Assembly: GCA_023213315.1 (NCBI GenBank)
Contig: JAKCPI010004312.1
Location: 21,974-85,973 of the forward strand
DNA: 64,000 nt
Source of the DNA: Euborellia annulipes
Taxonomy: Eukaryota; Arthropoda; Insecta; Dermaptera; Anisolabididae
Reading direction: 5' to 3'
How positions within the stretch are numbered: position 1 is the stretch's first letter; each line of letters begins with the position of its first letter. Made by a program: the position numbers and the translations under genes. The notes beneath the pieces were generated by a model that worked only from the letters and a program-made list of their open reading frames with translations, did not search any database and was not told the origin of the DNA. Shown here one piece after another: positions 11,665-22,589 of the stretch.

Positions 11665-11898
11665 GTTACCATGGCAACCATTTCTCCTATCAATCCTATG
11701 AAGTACAAGAGTAAAGTGTACTTCAAACGATTTTCAGGGCAAAATGAGAATTTCCTAAAGAAAATACAGACAGACAAAGAGACCATGCTGCGAATACCAC
11801 TTTTTTAGACTTAGGGGACCTCAAAATCGAAATTTTGATATGAATCCAATACTTTCTCTCTCTATATATACACATATAGGTAAGAGAAAGTAAAAATT
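11665..11898 (+). mobile_element. Family Z element, internally deleted
   Basis: Starts at GTTACCATGGCAAC (11665-11678), keeps cctatgaagtacaagagtaaag, and jumps to the cagacagac, cttttttagacttagggg and terminal ggtaagagaaagtaaaa blocks. Confidence 0.75.
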
Positions 11899-11955
11899 TG
11901 GTGGATAAATCCCAGCCCCTTTGAGCCTTAACTCTAAATTCCTAATGAAAAAAAA

Positions 11956-12238
11956 GCCCTCGGGGCTTGGTGTAGGGGTTTGATTGCTAACCTCGTATAC
12001 CAAAAGTAGCGGGTTCGGACCCCAGGCAGTCCGATGATTTTATTTAAGCCATTTGGATACCAAATTGCTTAAATAAGAATGCCTGGACCCCAAATAAAGA
12101 TATATTATCAAAACGGTATCGTATAAAAGTCTTATATGGCCTCAGTTGCCATAGAGAGTTGCAAAAAACTGCGTGAATGTGTGTGTGAGTGTGAGTATGA
12201 ATGAGAAAAAAGTGTGAGTGTTTTTATAAAAAAAAACC
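11956..12238 (+). mobile_element. SINE1, full length
   Basis: tRNA-derived SINE with three parts. The head has an A-box TGGTGTAGGGGTTTG and B-box GGGTTCGGACC. The middle is a strong hairpin, GCCATTTGGATACCAAATTGC with flanking TTATTTAA arms and outer CAGGCA/TGCCTG. The tail has caaaaaactgcgtgaatgtgt, a GTGAGTGTGAG block, gagaaaaaagtgtgagtg and a final A-run. Boxes match pol III internal promoters. Isotype is not assignable. About fifteen copies or pieces lie in the window. Confidence 0.9.
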
Positions 12239-12251
12239 TCCCCCCCCCCCC

Positions 12252-12418
12252 GGAGCCTAGAGGCTATAGGGGTTAAAAAATAACAATATTGATCATCTTA
12301 AAGCCACAGGACAGGGTTTCGGATCGTAGGCAGTCCAATGAATATTTATTTAAATCATTTAGATACCAAATGGTATAAATAAATATGCCTGGAACCAAAT
12401 ATATATTGTAATTAAGTT
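12252..12418 (+). mobile_element. SINE1, old diverged copy
   Basis: cggagcctagaggctataggggttaa, ggcagtccaatga and atgcctggaacc are recognisable; many substitutions and no tail. Confidence 0.6.
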
Positions 12419-13514
12419 TAAAAGTCTATGTATATATGCCTAAGATCCCGAAAAGAAATTAAATTTTTATTTCTGAGGCTTAAAAAGGCAGATATAAAAT
12501 TTTATCAGTCATTATATAAATCGTACCACAGTGAATGAAGATTTTGTGCATTGAAGAGAGATTGTTCATTTATTTATTTATTTGTTTTTACATGCGTATT
12601 TATCCTTTATAGGGTTCGCTGATGTTGTTGATAGCCAATTTCCAAAAGCACTTTGTGTTAATACTGTTAAAATGGATGCCATAGAGAGGCTATTTATTTA
12701 TAATAAAAAAAAAAAAACTAATATTTATTATTTGTGTATTTGTCGTATCAGGAATTTCATTCTTCAATCTTTTTTTTTTTTTTGTTTAATATTTCTAAAA
12801 TAAAGTTTACCGAAATGGTTCTTTAAAAAGCACCTGACGTTCGTTTTTCATTGGTGTGTGCCTCCTGGACCAATTCGTCTGTGTGTGTGTGTGTGTGTGG
12901 TGGTTGGGCGGGCCGCCTGCATTCCACGCACTCCGCCGCCGCAGCCGCCGTCACGTCCCGTGTCTGAAGACCAGCCTAGGATCTTGTCTAATATTTATAT
13001 ATATCATTTATAATAAATAGGGATGATGCCCTTCTTGTTTGAATTAATGCCTTCCAGAAAAAAATAGAGAGAGAGAGAGAGAGCAAAAAATATCCCTTCC
13101 ATTAATAAGTAAATATTTTTGAATTTTTAAATTAATATTACCTTCTAATAAATAAATAAATAAATAAATAGAATTAGAAGGCAAACTCGTCAGTAGCTAG
13201 GTATAAAAAAAAAAAAACTGGTGTGTCCGTTTAAAATTGTAAAAGGGACCCTCTAGTTACGTCTATGCGTATAGGACCAAAGAACAGTTTCGGATATTTC
13301 CCATTTCTATTACGCTGTCAGTGTTTATAAAAACTCGAAGTGGTAAAAAAAAACACTTTTTTCTGGTCAAAACCGTCCAAAATTGGTTTTAACCAAAAAA
13401 TTAATTGTTGCCAATAACGAGGTTTAGGCCTTTTCAGTACACAAATAAAAAATACAATTTTTTTTTTTCAAAAAATCATATTTATTTTAAAATTTAATAA
13501 TGAACTAAACGAAT
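12419..13514. other. Mixed stretch; GC-rich patch and microsatellites
   Basis: A GT tract at 12880-12899 leads into a GC-rich patch (12900-12975, many CGCCGC and CCGTCACG units), then GA at 13064-13083 and AATA at 13145-13170. The patch could be a first exon or promoter but has no supporting frame. A family Z hairpin scrap lies near 13206-13230. Confidence 0.4.
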
Positions 13515-13627
13515 TTAAATAGTTTCTGGTTAATTCCAGGAGGAGTGGCTGAATATATATTGAGTAGTGAGGATATCCAGGCAGCCAAAAAACAATAAAG
13601 AAAATTCTACTTGTCTTTATTTCATAT

Positions 13628-13673
13628 ATTTGTCGACGTTTCGGCCGATATTCCGGCCTTCATCAGGACAAAT
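13628..13673 (-). ncRNA. Minimal type I hammerhead ribozyme motif
   Basis: On minus: helix I strand ATTTGTC, core CTGATGA, an extra A, helix II GGCCG/CGGCC with a GAATAT loop, GAAA, then CGTC with cleavage triplet GTC, and the helix I partner GACAAAT (7 bp, perfect). Helix III is the self-complementary ACGT, which cannot close on itself but can pair between two molecules. All invariant core bases are present. Matches the minimal hammerheads reported in Penelope-like elements. Confidence 0.88.
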
Positions 13674-13811
13674 GTTGTTTGCTTCGAGCTTATAGAGGCT
13701 CTTGGCAACTCCTGATCACTATTGAACCAGAAGTCATGCCATCCGACGAATGTTCACTCAAACACATTGTCAGGAATTGCCAAGAGCCTCTATAAGCTCG
13801 AAGCAAACAAC

Positions 13812-13857
13812 ATTTGTCCTGATGAAGGCCGGAATATCGGCCGAAACGTAGACAAAT
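13812..13857 (+). ncRNA. Minimal type I hammerhead ribozyme motif
   Basis: Mirror of the minus-strand motif in the same foldback: ATTTGTC, CTGATGA, helix II GGCCG/CGGCC, GAAACGTA, GACAAAT. The only change is the cleavage-site base 17, A instead of C, still an allowed H. Helix I is 7 bp. Confidence 0.87.
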
Positions 13858-14156
13858 ATATGAAATAAAGACAAGTAGAATTTTCTTTATTGTTTTTTGG
13901 CTGCCTGGATATCCTCACTACTTAAATAGTTTCTGTTAAGGCCCCTTGTTTTGTTTTATGTTTGAAAATGTATTGAAAATAATTATTGTATAAAAAAACA
14001 TTTCGATTTTTTTAATCATAGTTTTTCTATTTGGTTTTATTTCTAAATGTATTTAAAATAACTTATATCCAAATGTAGAAATGTAAAAATACCAATAGAT
14101 GTCTCTGACTGTTCAGAGATAATTTTATATAAAGAAAAACAAAATTAGATTTATAA

Positions 14157-14413
14157 TTGGACCCTGTTATGCAATGGTGTGTCAAAGACCAAAAAAGTTC
14201 AAAAATGAGTTAAGCACGGAATATTGTTTCAAATGCTCTAATTAATAATATTTTTTATGAAATATGTCCTAAAAAAATTTATATTTAATGTTACTTGCAC
14301 AATTGACAAGAAAAATTATATACGGTATAATCCAATGTAAACAAAAAACTAATCTTAATTTTCTCAAAACTCGGTAGCAGGCGCTTGACACACCATTGCA
14401 TAACAAGGTCCAA
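14157..14413. mobile_element. Family V TIR element, copy 1
   Basis: The inverted ends TTGGACCCTGTTATGCAATG and TTGGACCTTGTTATGCAATG (right end read on minus) extend through GGTGTGTCAA. It is 257 bp with no frame, hence a MITE. Other copies are 25924-26177, 34800-34945 and 41691-42938. The flanks suggest a short T/A-only target duplication, so the superfamily is not assigned. Confidence 0.8.
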
Positions 14414-15476
14414 TTAGTCGCAATTTTTTAATTGATGTATGTTGATAAGAAAGTGTTGGGCGTTCTATGGAAAAGAAGGTATTTTTCTGATATTTATAAA
14501 TTTTACATTTTGAAAGTTATAGCATATAGCCTACTTTCAGAAGTATATGTCGGCCAGTGACGGCGCTACGGAGGGAGGGGACTAGGGGGCAAGCGACCCC
14601 CCACCCCCAACATTGGCATCTGCACCCCCACTGAGAAAAACTGATGTCGACATAAAAAATCTGGTGTGGCAAGTAGGGGTGTTCGATTATGGAAAAAATT
14701 ATCGATTATCGATTATGAAAAATAATCAATTCCGATTTTTTAGGGGTTCGATTATGAAAAAAAAAAATCGATTATAAATTTTCCATTTTTTCCTGAGATA
14801 TAGAAATGACCTGGTCCCTAGTTACAATTTTATTTTGCCACCTTTTTGAGAAGCCCTAGGGGCTAATAATAAATAAATTTTGGCATGCAATTTGCTACTT
14901 TAATATTTATATGTATAATATTATTATACTCGTAATTGGATACTCGAAAATAAATGATCACTCTCTCGCTTCATTATATTCTTTGATTAATTTCCATATC
15001 GCATGGTTTTATCGATATTAGAAAAAAAAAACGAGGAAAGAGAGAAGAAGGTGAGAAAGATAAAGAGAAAGATTCTCTTTCTTAAATGATAATTCATTTC
15101 ATGATGTTTTAATGAATAATAATATCAACATTAATGAATCAGAACGGAGTGGATTGAGAGAGCGAGAGAGAGAAAGAAGTGGATTCGATTGATAAATGTC
15201 TTCTTTCAGATTGAATAATTAATCAGCTGTATGTTTCTTGCTTTCTGAGCTTTTAAATAAAGACCAACGGAATCGAAATGATGGGAAAAATAAATTTCAA
15301 ATGAGATTTAGAAAAAAAAACAATAAAAAATTCACATCTCTTGGTAGAGGGAGGCATATTCTTTTATTTAATTGATGCTTGTCGATAAATATCAAAAGAA
15401 GCCAAATTGCCGTTTGTTTAGGAAATTAAATTTTTTGAAAAATATTTATTGAGAAATTAAGGGGCTACGGGGGCGA
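14414..15476. other. Stretch without gene; hAT-like left end
   Basis: TAGGGGTGTTCGATTATGG at 14674 with repeated ATCGATTATCG is typical of a hAT terminus, but no matching right end was found. A family Z hairpin scrap (aaaaaatctggtgtggc) sits at 14656-14672. GA-rich tracts follow. Confidence 0.4.
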
Positions 15477-16099
15477 AGCGGTTACGCATGTTTTTTCCGC
15501 TAAGATGGCCTTGTGTGTCATAAAAGTATGCCCAAAAATCAAGTAATTCAAAAATTAGCCAAGAGATGTCAGAATGGTAGCTAATAATATTTAATGCATT
15601 TGGTTGATTTTCATTGATCTTTTAACAATAAATACTTTATAAATGTTATTATATATTATGTATCTTTTATAAAAGCATAAATAAATATGGGCCAGATATA
15701 GGCTAATATTATATCAGCTGTTAGACTAGCCTGCCATCTATTGCAAGAATGCTGAACAAATTTGACAGTTGATTTTTAAATAAATCATCTAAGCTTATTT
15801 TAAAAATTTCTTAATTAATATGTGATTAATAATAACAATAAATTCATTTTTAAATTAAAAAAATTAAAGATTATTGGGACAGATTGTTTTTTTGTATTTG
15901 CTTGATAACAAAAAAATTAATTACGATAATTTTTTAATAAGTCATTAAAAAAATTATAGCTCGATGTCCCAATAATCTCTTATGAATTTAATTCATTTAA
16001 AAAAAAACCGCATTGAAATATTCTTTATAATAGTCTAGTTTTTTTTTTTTTTTTTTTAAGTACGTTTAGACATCGCTCCTGAACCCCCTTAAATTCCGG
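15477..16099 (+). repeat. Family U repeat, copy 2 (longer)
   Basis: Extends copy 1 leftward with gttacgcatgttttttcc, cataaaagtatgcccaaaaa, and tgcatttggttgattttca. The inner GATTATTGGGACA/TGTCCCAATAATC inverted pair is kept. Confidence 0.8.
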
Positions 16100-16365
16100 A
16101 CTTTCCTTATATATAATTACGAGATATATTTTATCATATCCGGGAAAAAAAAATCAACAATAATTGGACGATGTTATGCATTAAGGAACCAAGCGCCATT
16201 TGATCGAAATTGAAATAAGACTGCCATCTTGTAGGGAAAAAAGAAGATCTACCTCTTTATTTAAATCAAAAGATTTTTGTTCTGTGCTTGACTCGCTCTA
16301 AAACTGCGAAAGCCCTCCACTTGAGACCAATTTCATAAGAATCCTTCCCCATTTTTTTGCCTATC

Positions 16366-16388
16366 GAGAGAGAGAGAGAGAGAGAGAG
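16366..16388. repeat. (GA)n microsatellite
   Basis: Eleven GA units. Confidence 0.95.
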
Positions 16389-16657
16389 GGACGTCCACTC
16401 TCTTTCTCCCCTCTCTAGAATTCCGCTATAATTTTAATATTTTTCTAACACCTGCTCTAAAAACAGATAAAGGTATCTGGTTCGAATAGAAGAGAAAAAA
16501 AAAATCATTTGAAATATTTTTGTTTCCAGATTATCTTATAGACTCTCACGAAACATTGACACTCGCGTGATTTTATAAAAAAAAATATACATGTGCACAA
16601 ATCTGTGCCGCAACAACAATGACAACTTTGGGCCTAATTAGTTTATAACTACAAGGA

Positions 16658-16693
16658 CTGAGGATGGACAAATAAAATTTTGTCCGAAACGTC
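16658..16693 (+). ncRNA. Hammerhead ribozyme motif, isolated
   Basis: CTGAGGA, an extra T, helix II GGACAAA/TTTGTCC (7 bp, perfect, loop TAAAAT), GAAA, CGTC. The flanks AAGGA and TCCCTT can form helix I as A-U, G-C, G-C then, past a bulged C, A-U, A-U. Cleavage triplet is GTC. Unlike most sites here it is not clearly in a foldback; it lies 90 bases left of the foldback at 16797. Confidence 0.8.
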
Positions 16694-16783
16694 TCCCTTT
16701 CGTCATTTATCAAAGTTCTCTCTTTATTTGCTACACCTGTACTTGCTCTCTTCCAATCCAAAACATCAACAGCAACTTCTCTT

Positions 16784-17067
16784 CAACTTATTTTAGAAGG
16801 ATGAGTAAAAAGGCCAAGCAGCTATTATTATTTCTTTATTGATATCAAACCCACAGCGACGTTTCGGTCGACTATGAGACCATCTTCATGGCTAGGGTTA
16901 CTATTGACTGAACCTTAGCCATGAAGATGGTCGCATAGTCGACCGAAACGTCGCTGTGGGTTTGATACCAATAAAGAAATATTAATAGCTGCTTGGCCTT
17001 TTTACTTTTTACTCATCTTTCTACATATTGATTCAGCTATTCACCTCGTTTACACAACTTATTTTAG
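16784..17067. mobile_element. Penelope-type foldback with 13-bp target duplication
   Basis: caacttattttag flanks it at 16784-16796 and 17055-17067. Arms run from 16797 to about 16908 and from about 16910 to 17020; a right tail (ttctacatattgattcagct) is the reverse complement counterpart of the left tail at 13529. Hammerhead-like cores lie at 16855-16892 (minus) and 16917-16955 (plus): ATGAAGA, helix II GGTCG/CGACC, GAAACGTC, helix I AGC/GCT. An extra A after C3 may disable the core. Confidence 0.82.
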
Positions 17068-18084
17068 TTTCCAATTTATTAAATTTAAACGGAATCTTGA
17101 ATGGGTGGCCGGAAACAAGTGTTTTGTAAGTCTCCCTCTGATTAGTAGGGCCTAATTCAGAAATTTAACCAAAGAACAGATATAAAAGTCCCGCCGAAAG
17201 TGGACTTTGCCAGTTACCAAGGGGCTGCGCCCTCTGGACCCCCTTGCTCGCCTTCGGCCACAATACAATACAATCAAACCCTAATAGTCGAAAAAGGGAA
17301 TTAAAAAAAAGATAAGAGAAAAAAAATCTGATGTGACTAAACGCACTAGTATGGTGCTTGAAAAAAATTTGAGAATACATTTCAAATTTCTTAGAGTTGA
17401 TTTTGTAAAAAATTGAAAAAAAACATTCAAAGACATTTGGCCTCAAAGAGGTTAAATTTTGGTACATTTTTGTTGAAATAAAAATATAATTAAAATTCAT
17501 GAATGTCCCCCATCAGATAGAGAGTGTTTGTTTATTAGTTGAAAAAAAAATTTCAATAAAGAAAGACAATTTTTGTTGCAAATGACAGAGACAACTCGTC
17601 ACTCATATGACGTCAGCACTTCTCTCTCTCTCTCTCACTCCTGCTCCAAAACGATTGATTAGATTTCAAAAGAAAAAAAAAAAATTATATTTCTTTTATA
17701 CTTTTAAATGATGATAATGTATCGAGGCCCCCGTGAATTGACAGTGAGCTATCGACATGAGTGACTGACTGGTCAGAGGAAAGAAAAAAGAAGAAGAAGA
17801 ATCCGATCTCAAAGAATTAACGACCTTGAGAGATGGGCTCAAAACAAACAGAGTTTGAGATTTGGCCACTTTTCTCTCTCTCTTTAGAATATCAATGAAT
17901 CCAAAGATGAATCATCTTAGATGGAAAGGAATAATTTTTACTATTTGGGTTTTTACATTCCATTTAGTCAGGTTTATAGCGAAACGAATGAATGAATGGA
18001 TAATTTTGCAATCAGGATGTCTTTTTTTAATTCAATCAGCTCGTTTGTAATCTATAGATATGTCAATAAAGTGCTCTTATAGAG
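17068..18084. other. Stretch without gene
   Basis: Contains ggggctgcgccctctggacccc near 17221-17242 and a family Z hairpin scrap (aaatctgatgtgac, 17324). A TC tract lies at 17621-17637 with a CRE octamer at 17608-17615. The minus frame at 17165-17500 shows no recognisable domain. Confidence 0.4.
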
Positions 18085-18353
18085 CCCAAGCCTTCGGGCT
18101 TGGTGTAGGGGTTAGCGTGCTAGCCTCGTATACCAAAAGTCGCGGGTTCGCACCCAGGCAGTCCGATGATTTTATTTAAGCCAATTGGATACCAAATGGC
18201 TTAAATAAGAATGCCTGGACCCCATATATGTATATTAAATCAATAACGGTTATCGTCAAAGTCTTATATAGCTTGAGTTGCCGAAAAGACTGTGTGAATG
18301 TGTGTGTGAGTGTGAGTGTGAATGAGAAAAAAGTGTGAGTATTAAAAAAAAAG
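18085..18353 (+). mobile_element. SINE1, full length
   Basis: Head ccttcgggcttggtgtagggg with B-box GGGTTCGCACCC, middle hairpin GCCAATTGGATACCAAATGGC, tail ccgaaaagactgtgtgaatg and an A-run. A close match to 11956-12238 and the clearest consensus-like copy. Confidence 0.9.
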
Positions 18354-18581
18354 AGAGCGCAATTTATTTGGCGAATTTTATAATTCAACGCAATATATAT
18401 TTCTTAGGTGGGTATACAACAATACATCTCAAAACGTGTATTTCCTTTAAAGCGCTTAGAAAGACAAGCTATTCGCATATTTTTGCCGGTTAGATGGCGT
18501 TAGGGGTCTTCAAAATTGAGCCAGAAATCCTTCATTTAGTAATGGAAGTTTTTTTTTTTATATAGCATATAGGTTAATTGT

Positions 18582-18856
18582 TGTAGTAGAAGGAGAATAA
18601 AAGAGAGAGCAGCTGATTATTCCCTCAGTGCTGACGTTTCGGTCCTGTTTAGAGCCATCCTCAGAGCATATGGGTTGTCATCATTAATTTCAAATTCAAC
18701 ATTTCACCAATAGTGTTTAATATAGGTGAAATGATGAAATTGAAATTAATGATGACAACCCATATGCTCTAAGGATGGCTCTAAACAGGACCGAAACGTC
18801 AGCACTGAGTAAATAATCAGCTGCTCTCTCTTTTTTATTATTCTCCTTCTACTACA
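18582..18856. mobile_element. Penelope-type foldback
   Basis: Long inverted arms (18582-18710 and 18725-18856) start tgtagtagaaggagaataa. The terminal agagagagcagctg block also occurs near 43290. No clean target duplication seen. Confidence 0.8.
18629..18668 (-). ncRNA. Hammerhead ribozyme motif
   Basis: On minus: helix I TGCT/AGCA (4 bp), CTGAGGA, extra T, helix II GGCTCT/AGGACC with one C-A mismatch, GAAA, CGTC. The opposite arm (plus, near 18764-18812) has CTAAGGA, a G5 to A change, so only the minus arm keeps a full core. Confidence 0.75.
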
Positions 18857-18905
18857 TTTCCTTCATGGTTAAAAATGTCCACAGACACACACACACACAC
18901 GGACC

Positions 18906-19056
18906 AATTTGTGAGACCCACTTTTTTGGACTCAGAAGGCCTCAAAACACGAATATCCATCCATCAAAATCTCGACATCGAATTTTTGACATGATCGCAA
19001 TACTTTCTCTCTCTATATATATTACATATATACATAGGTAAGAGAAAGTAAAAAGG
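18906..19056 (+). repeat. Family Z 3' end
   Basis: cccacttttttggactcag, ctcgacatcgaatttttgac, ctttctctctctatatata and terminal ggtaagagaaagtaaaa. Preceded by a CA tract. Confidence 0.75.
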
Positions 19057-19719
19057 CCAAATTTCTCTTCTGATTTGTTTACAGAAATTAAAAGAAATAG
19101 AAAAAATAATTTCTGTTCCATCTACGTAATAGGAAAGAAGATAATCTACTTGAGATTAAATTCACCCCAAAGACAAAACGAAGATGAAGGCACGCGACTT
19201 GGATTCTTTCTTCTACCTTCTCTTTTTTTTTACTTTTTTTTTATCCCTCTTCTCTTTTGCCGCGATTTAATTGGAATTCGTCCGATGGCCGAGGACAAGA
19301 AAAAGCCGGGGCCGGACGTAGCATTTACAGACATACAGACAGAGGTTCCGTGACAAAACTACAACGAGCCTCTTTTACGCTGGCCTCTCCTGACGACATC
19401 CGGTGTCGGCCAGGTTGTGCGCGCTGATGTCTTTCTGTCCGATGGAATTTTGCTCTATAGATGAATGAAGTTGAACCAATATGGGGATGTACCCCCCCCC
19501 CAAAAAAAAAGAGATTCGAACCTAGTAATTGATAGCCCTAAGTGAAGGGATAAATCTTGAGACAACTCCAAAAAGTTTTGAAATGAATTATTATTTCTGC
19601 AATAAATGAGAAAAGTAGCCTTAAATACCAGTTTGAGGTTCAAAAAATTTTGAATAAATCCCAAATGCAAAATCATAATGTCTCATTTTTAATCGTAGAA
19701 AAAGTAGGCCTATTCAAAA

Positions 19720-20197
19720 GGAATGCAGCCAGGTAGGAAGCCTCTATTATTAAATCAAACTCCTTTATTATGAAACGTTTCTGCGAATTTTATCATGTTT
19801 CAGTGCACTGTAAAAAAAATATGAATTTTCAATCATTTTTCATATACTTTCGTGGTTTAATTTTAATATACCCAGGATATGAAATAAAATTAATATAAAA
19901 GTTTATGAACAAATTACCAACTTTTAAACTTATCTTTTTCTTTGTGTGCCGCCAAATTTTGAAATCGTTAAAAGTGTACCGCGACAAGTTGAGAATCACT
20001 GGTCTAAACGTTCTCAAATAACTCGACTACCTCAAGGAATTTTTATTAATATTATTTTATAATTATTTTAAGGAAACTTGAAATTATTCTTTTAAAATTT
20101 ATTTACACAAATCTAAAGTTTTTTTACAGTGTGCTATAAGAGTGCCGAACGTTTTATAATAAAAGAGTTTGGAGACTTCCTCCCTGGCTGCATTCCT
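19720..20197. mobile_element. Old Penelope-type foldback with a nested hAT end
   Basis: Arms aggaatgcagccaggtaggaag (from 19720) and cttcctccctggctgcattcct (to 20197) are complementary, with tattatgaaacgtttc and gccgaacgttttataat inside as decayed GAAACGT sites. At 19945-20001 there is a hAT-like right end which on minus starts CAGTGATTCTCAACTTGTCG. Confidence 0.6.
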
Positions 20198-20681
20198 CTT
20201 CATTTCTGGAATTGAATTCTACACAGCCATTTTCTTCATTAATTTTATTCAAAAAGCCATTAAAAGCAGGAAAATAATTTTTCCATAAAATTCTAAGTGA
20301 AAAGTAGAGTGCAATTTAATATATTAAAATTTTTTTAAGCTCACTGAGTTCCAAAATTATTTTTTTGCCAACAAAAAATGTCACAATGGAAATTCTTGTA
20401 TAATTAATATTTAAAATAGGCATAAGGAAGTTAAAGAAGGATCTACCTATTTTTTTTTATCTTCCCTAGGGGGGTAATTAGGCATATATAAGAGTAATAA
20501 AACTTGGAGGTAAATTTAATAAAATTGCACAATGGTTCCAAAAGTATTGGCGTTGCTCTGCTTTAAAAAAAAAAGTGTGATTAGAATAAATTTGTATCTT
20601 TAGTATTTTGGAATCTTTTTGACTAACAATTGTTGGCTCTAGTTGAAACATTATGCTTTAATTAAATTCAATTCAATTATG
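20002..20681. other. AT-rich, no recognised gene
   Basis: Right arm of the old foldback up to 20197, then A/T homopolymers only. Confidence 0.4.
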
Positions 20682-20824
20682 ATACACAAGGCTTTTTGTT
20701 TCAATGATTTATTTATTTAACATGTATGTAATTCACATCCAATGATGACACATATGATTTCGAAGTACGTATAAAGTGTTACTGTTAAATAAATAAATCA
20801 TTGAAACAAAAAAACCTTGTGTAT
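20682..20824. mobile_element. Short foldback with decayed hammerhead
   Basis: The arms atacacaaggctttttgtttc and gaaacaaaaaaaccttgtgtat pair around a core CAATGATGACACATATGATTTCGAAGTACGTATAAAGTG (split: AATGATGA, GAAG, TACGTA, AAGTG). The core is a decayed relative of 35877-35920; A replaces U or C at core positions, so activity is unlikely. Confidence 0.55.
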
Positions 20825-21036
20825 AATACTTGAATTTAATTCTACTTTTCTATATAGTCGTTGGATAAGAGCAGTTATTTTTTTTCTGAAATTCCCCTGC
20901 AGGATTTTAATATTCAATATTTAATACCGGGGGGACTTTCCACATACTTGTTTTTTTAAGCCTCAAATTGACTTTGGCAATATTAGAATAAAAATTAATA
21001 AAAACATAATCAGTAAAGTATTAATTAAAAAAAAAA

Positions 21037-21289
21037 CACTCACACTTTTTTCTCACTCACACTCACATTTTTCACACAGTCTTTTCGGCAACTTAGGCCA
21101 TTTAAGACTTTTAACGATACTCGTATTTATAATATATATAGACCTATATTTGAGACCCAGGCATTCTTATTTAAACCATTTGGTATCCAAATGGCTTAAA
21201 TAAAATCATCGGATTGCCTGGGGTCCGAACCCGCGAACCTCGGCATAGAAGTTTAGCACGCTAGGCCCTACACCAAAAGCCCGAGGGCG
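21037..21289 (-). mobile_element. SINE1, full length
   Basis: On minus: gccctcgggcttttggtgtaggg, a damaged B-box region, middle hairpin GCCATTTGGATACCAAATGG, and tail. Its 3' end on minus is T-rich where other copies are A-rich. Confidence 0.85.
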
Positions 21290-22589
21290 AATAATTTTGT
21301 CAACACACTCTCTACAATTAATTAATATATCATTTTTCTTTTTTGTTTCAGGTAAGCATCATATTCCCTGAGACTTCGGTAGTTTTATTATGTAAGTTTT
21401 ATTTAATAGTCATTCTTATTATAATATAAATATACCTCTCCGATATAAATTTAATTTAATTTATAATTACAAGAGAGATGAGAAAAAATTATCATATCAA
21501 CAAAATCTTATTGAATATAAAGGAGACGTGTATGATAATTTTCTACTAAAAAAGTTCTCTTTTTAAAAGTTTGAACCCCATTTGGAGATTGGCCTGCCCA
21601 CCCAGAGACTCCTTTGATCACGGTAAAATCAAGCCATATAAATAATCTTCCGATAAAAAAAAAAAACACTACTTCAAATGAAAACTTGTCGTTATTAAAA
21701 ACGATCTTCGATAATTTGAGAAAGGGTTTAATTAGACACCGAAAGAATAAAATGTCATGATAAGAAAATAAATAAATATAAACTTACAATTTGCGGGAAA
21801 ACTGGAGCGAAGAAAATCTGAACACAAAGTGGCCTTTGAGATTACAAAGATGTCCTCTGCTTGATTCTATTTCTATTTGCAGACCTGTAAAAAAGAGAGA
21901 GAAAAAAATTAGATGTTATTCTACGTAACTTATTTATACTCGTATTATTAAATGGAAAATATAATATCAAAGAAAATGATTTTTATTTTTTTTTTTTTAA
22001 ATCAGTCTGGCGTCTGGGGGATTTAAAGTATATTTGACTTTGAATTTTATTCAAAAAGATAATAAGTAAAAGCAAAGAACTTTCCCGGAGAGCGCGAAAC
22101 TTCGTCAATTTTAATCCAGGATTTTTTTTATGAATAACCCTTCCAATTTTTATTTAGTCGAAATTCCCCCCCCCCCCCCTTGTTCTAAAAGATCAAGGAA
22201 CGGAAAATTTTGATATGCAAATTTTTTTTATATAAATCTATATTATCTTCTAAACATATAATAGCGGAGTGTCCATCCGTCCGTCCGTCCGTCACGCTCT
22301 GTTTGACAAACTTCCTTTTGGAATCTTGAAACGAAATTTTGCAGGCTTATAGGGGACATACATTATGGAGAGTCTAGGAAAAATACTCGGGACAGAAATT
22401 CTCAAATGGGGAGGCGCAAAAAAAAACCCAGAATTTCCTCATTGGTAAGCAATGAGTTTTGTCTTCCTCGTGAAAAATTAAAGCCAACAAAAATTAATAA
22501 CAATTAATAATTATTAATTTCTCCAAATGAAAAATAATAAAAATTGTTATTATTACATTTTTATATATTTTTCCTTAAGGTATAAATGC
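21290..22589. other. No gene; dispersed short repeats
   Basis: Has a C-run at 22167-22179 and a (CCGT)n tract at 22275-22292 within a gtccatccgtccg...gacaaacttcc block. No frame with recognisable content. Confidence 0.4.

Larger units (their letters stand above)
13515..13935. mobile_element. Penelope-type foldback, best-preserved copy
   Basis: Target duplication ttaaatagtttctg occurs at 13515-13528 and 13922-13935, so the element is 13529-13921. It has a 34-base unpaired tail (13529-13562, with gagtggctgaatatat), then inverted arms 13563-13714 and 13770-13922 around a 55-base loop. Each arm carries a hammerhead motif. The tail plus inverted terminal copies fits the known architecture of Penelope-like element ends; no reverse transcriptase is present, so it is non-autonomous or a solo terminal arrangement. 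Confidence 0.85.

Noticed and set aside
12964..12985. Hammerhead core at ctgaagaccagcc
   Set aside because: No helix II and no GAAA follow.
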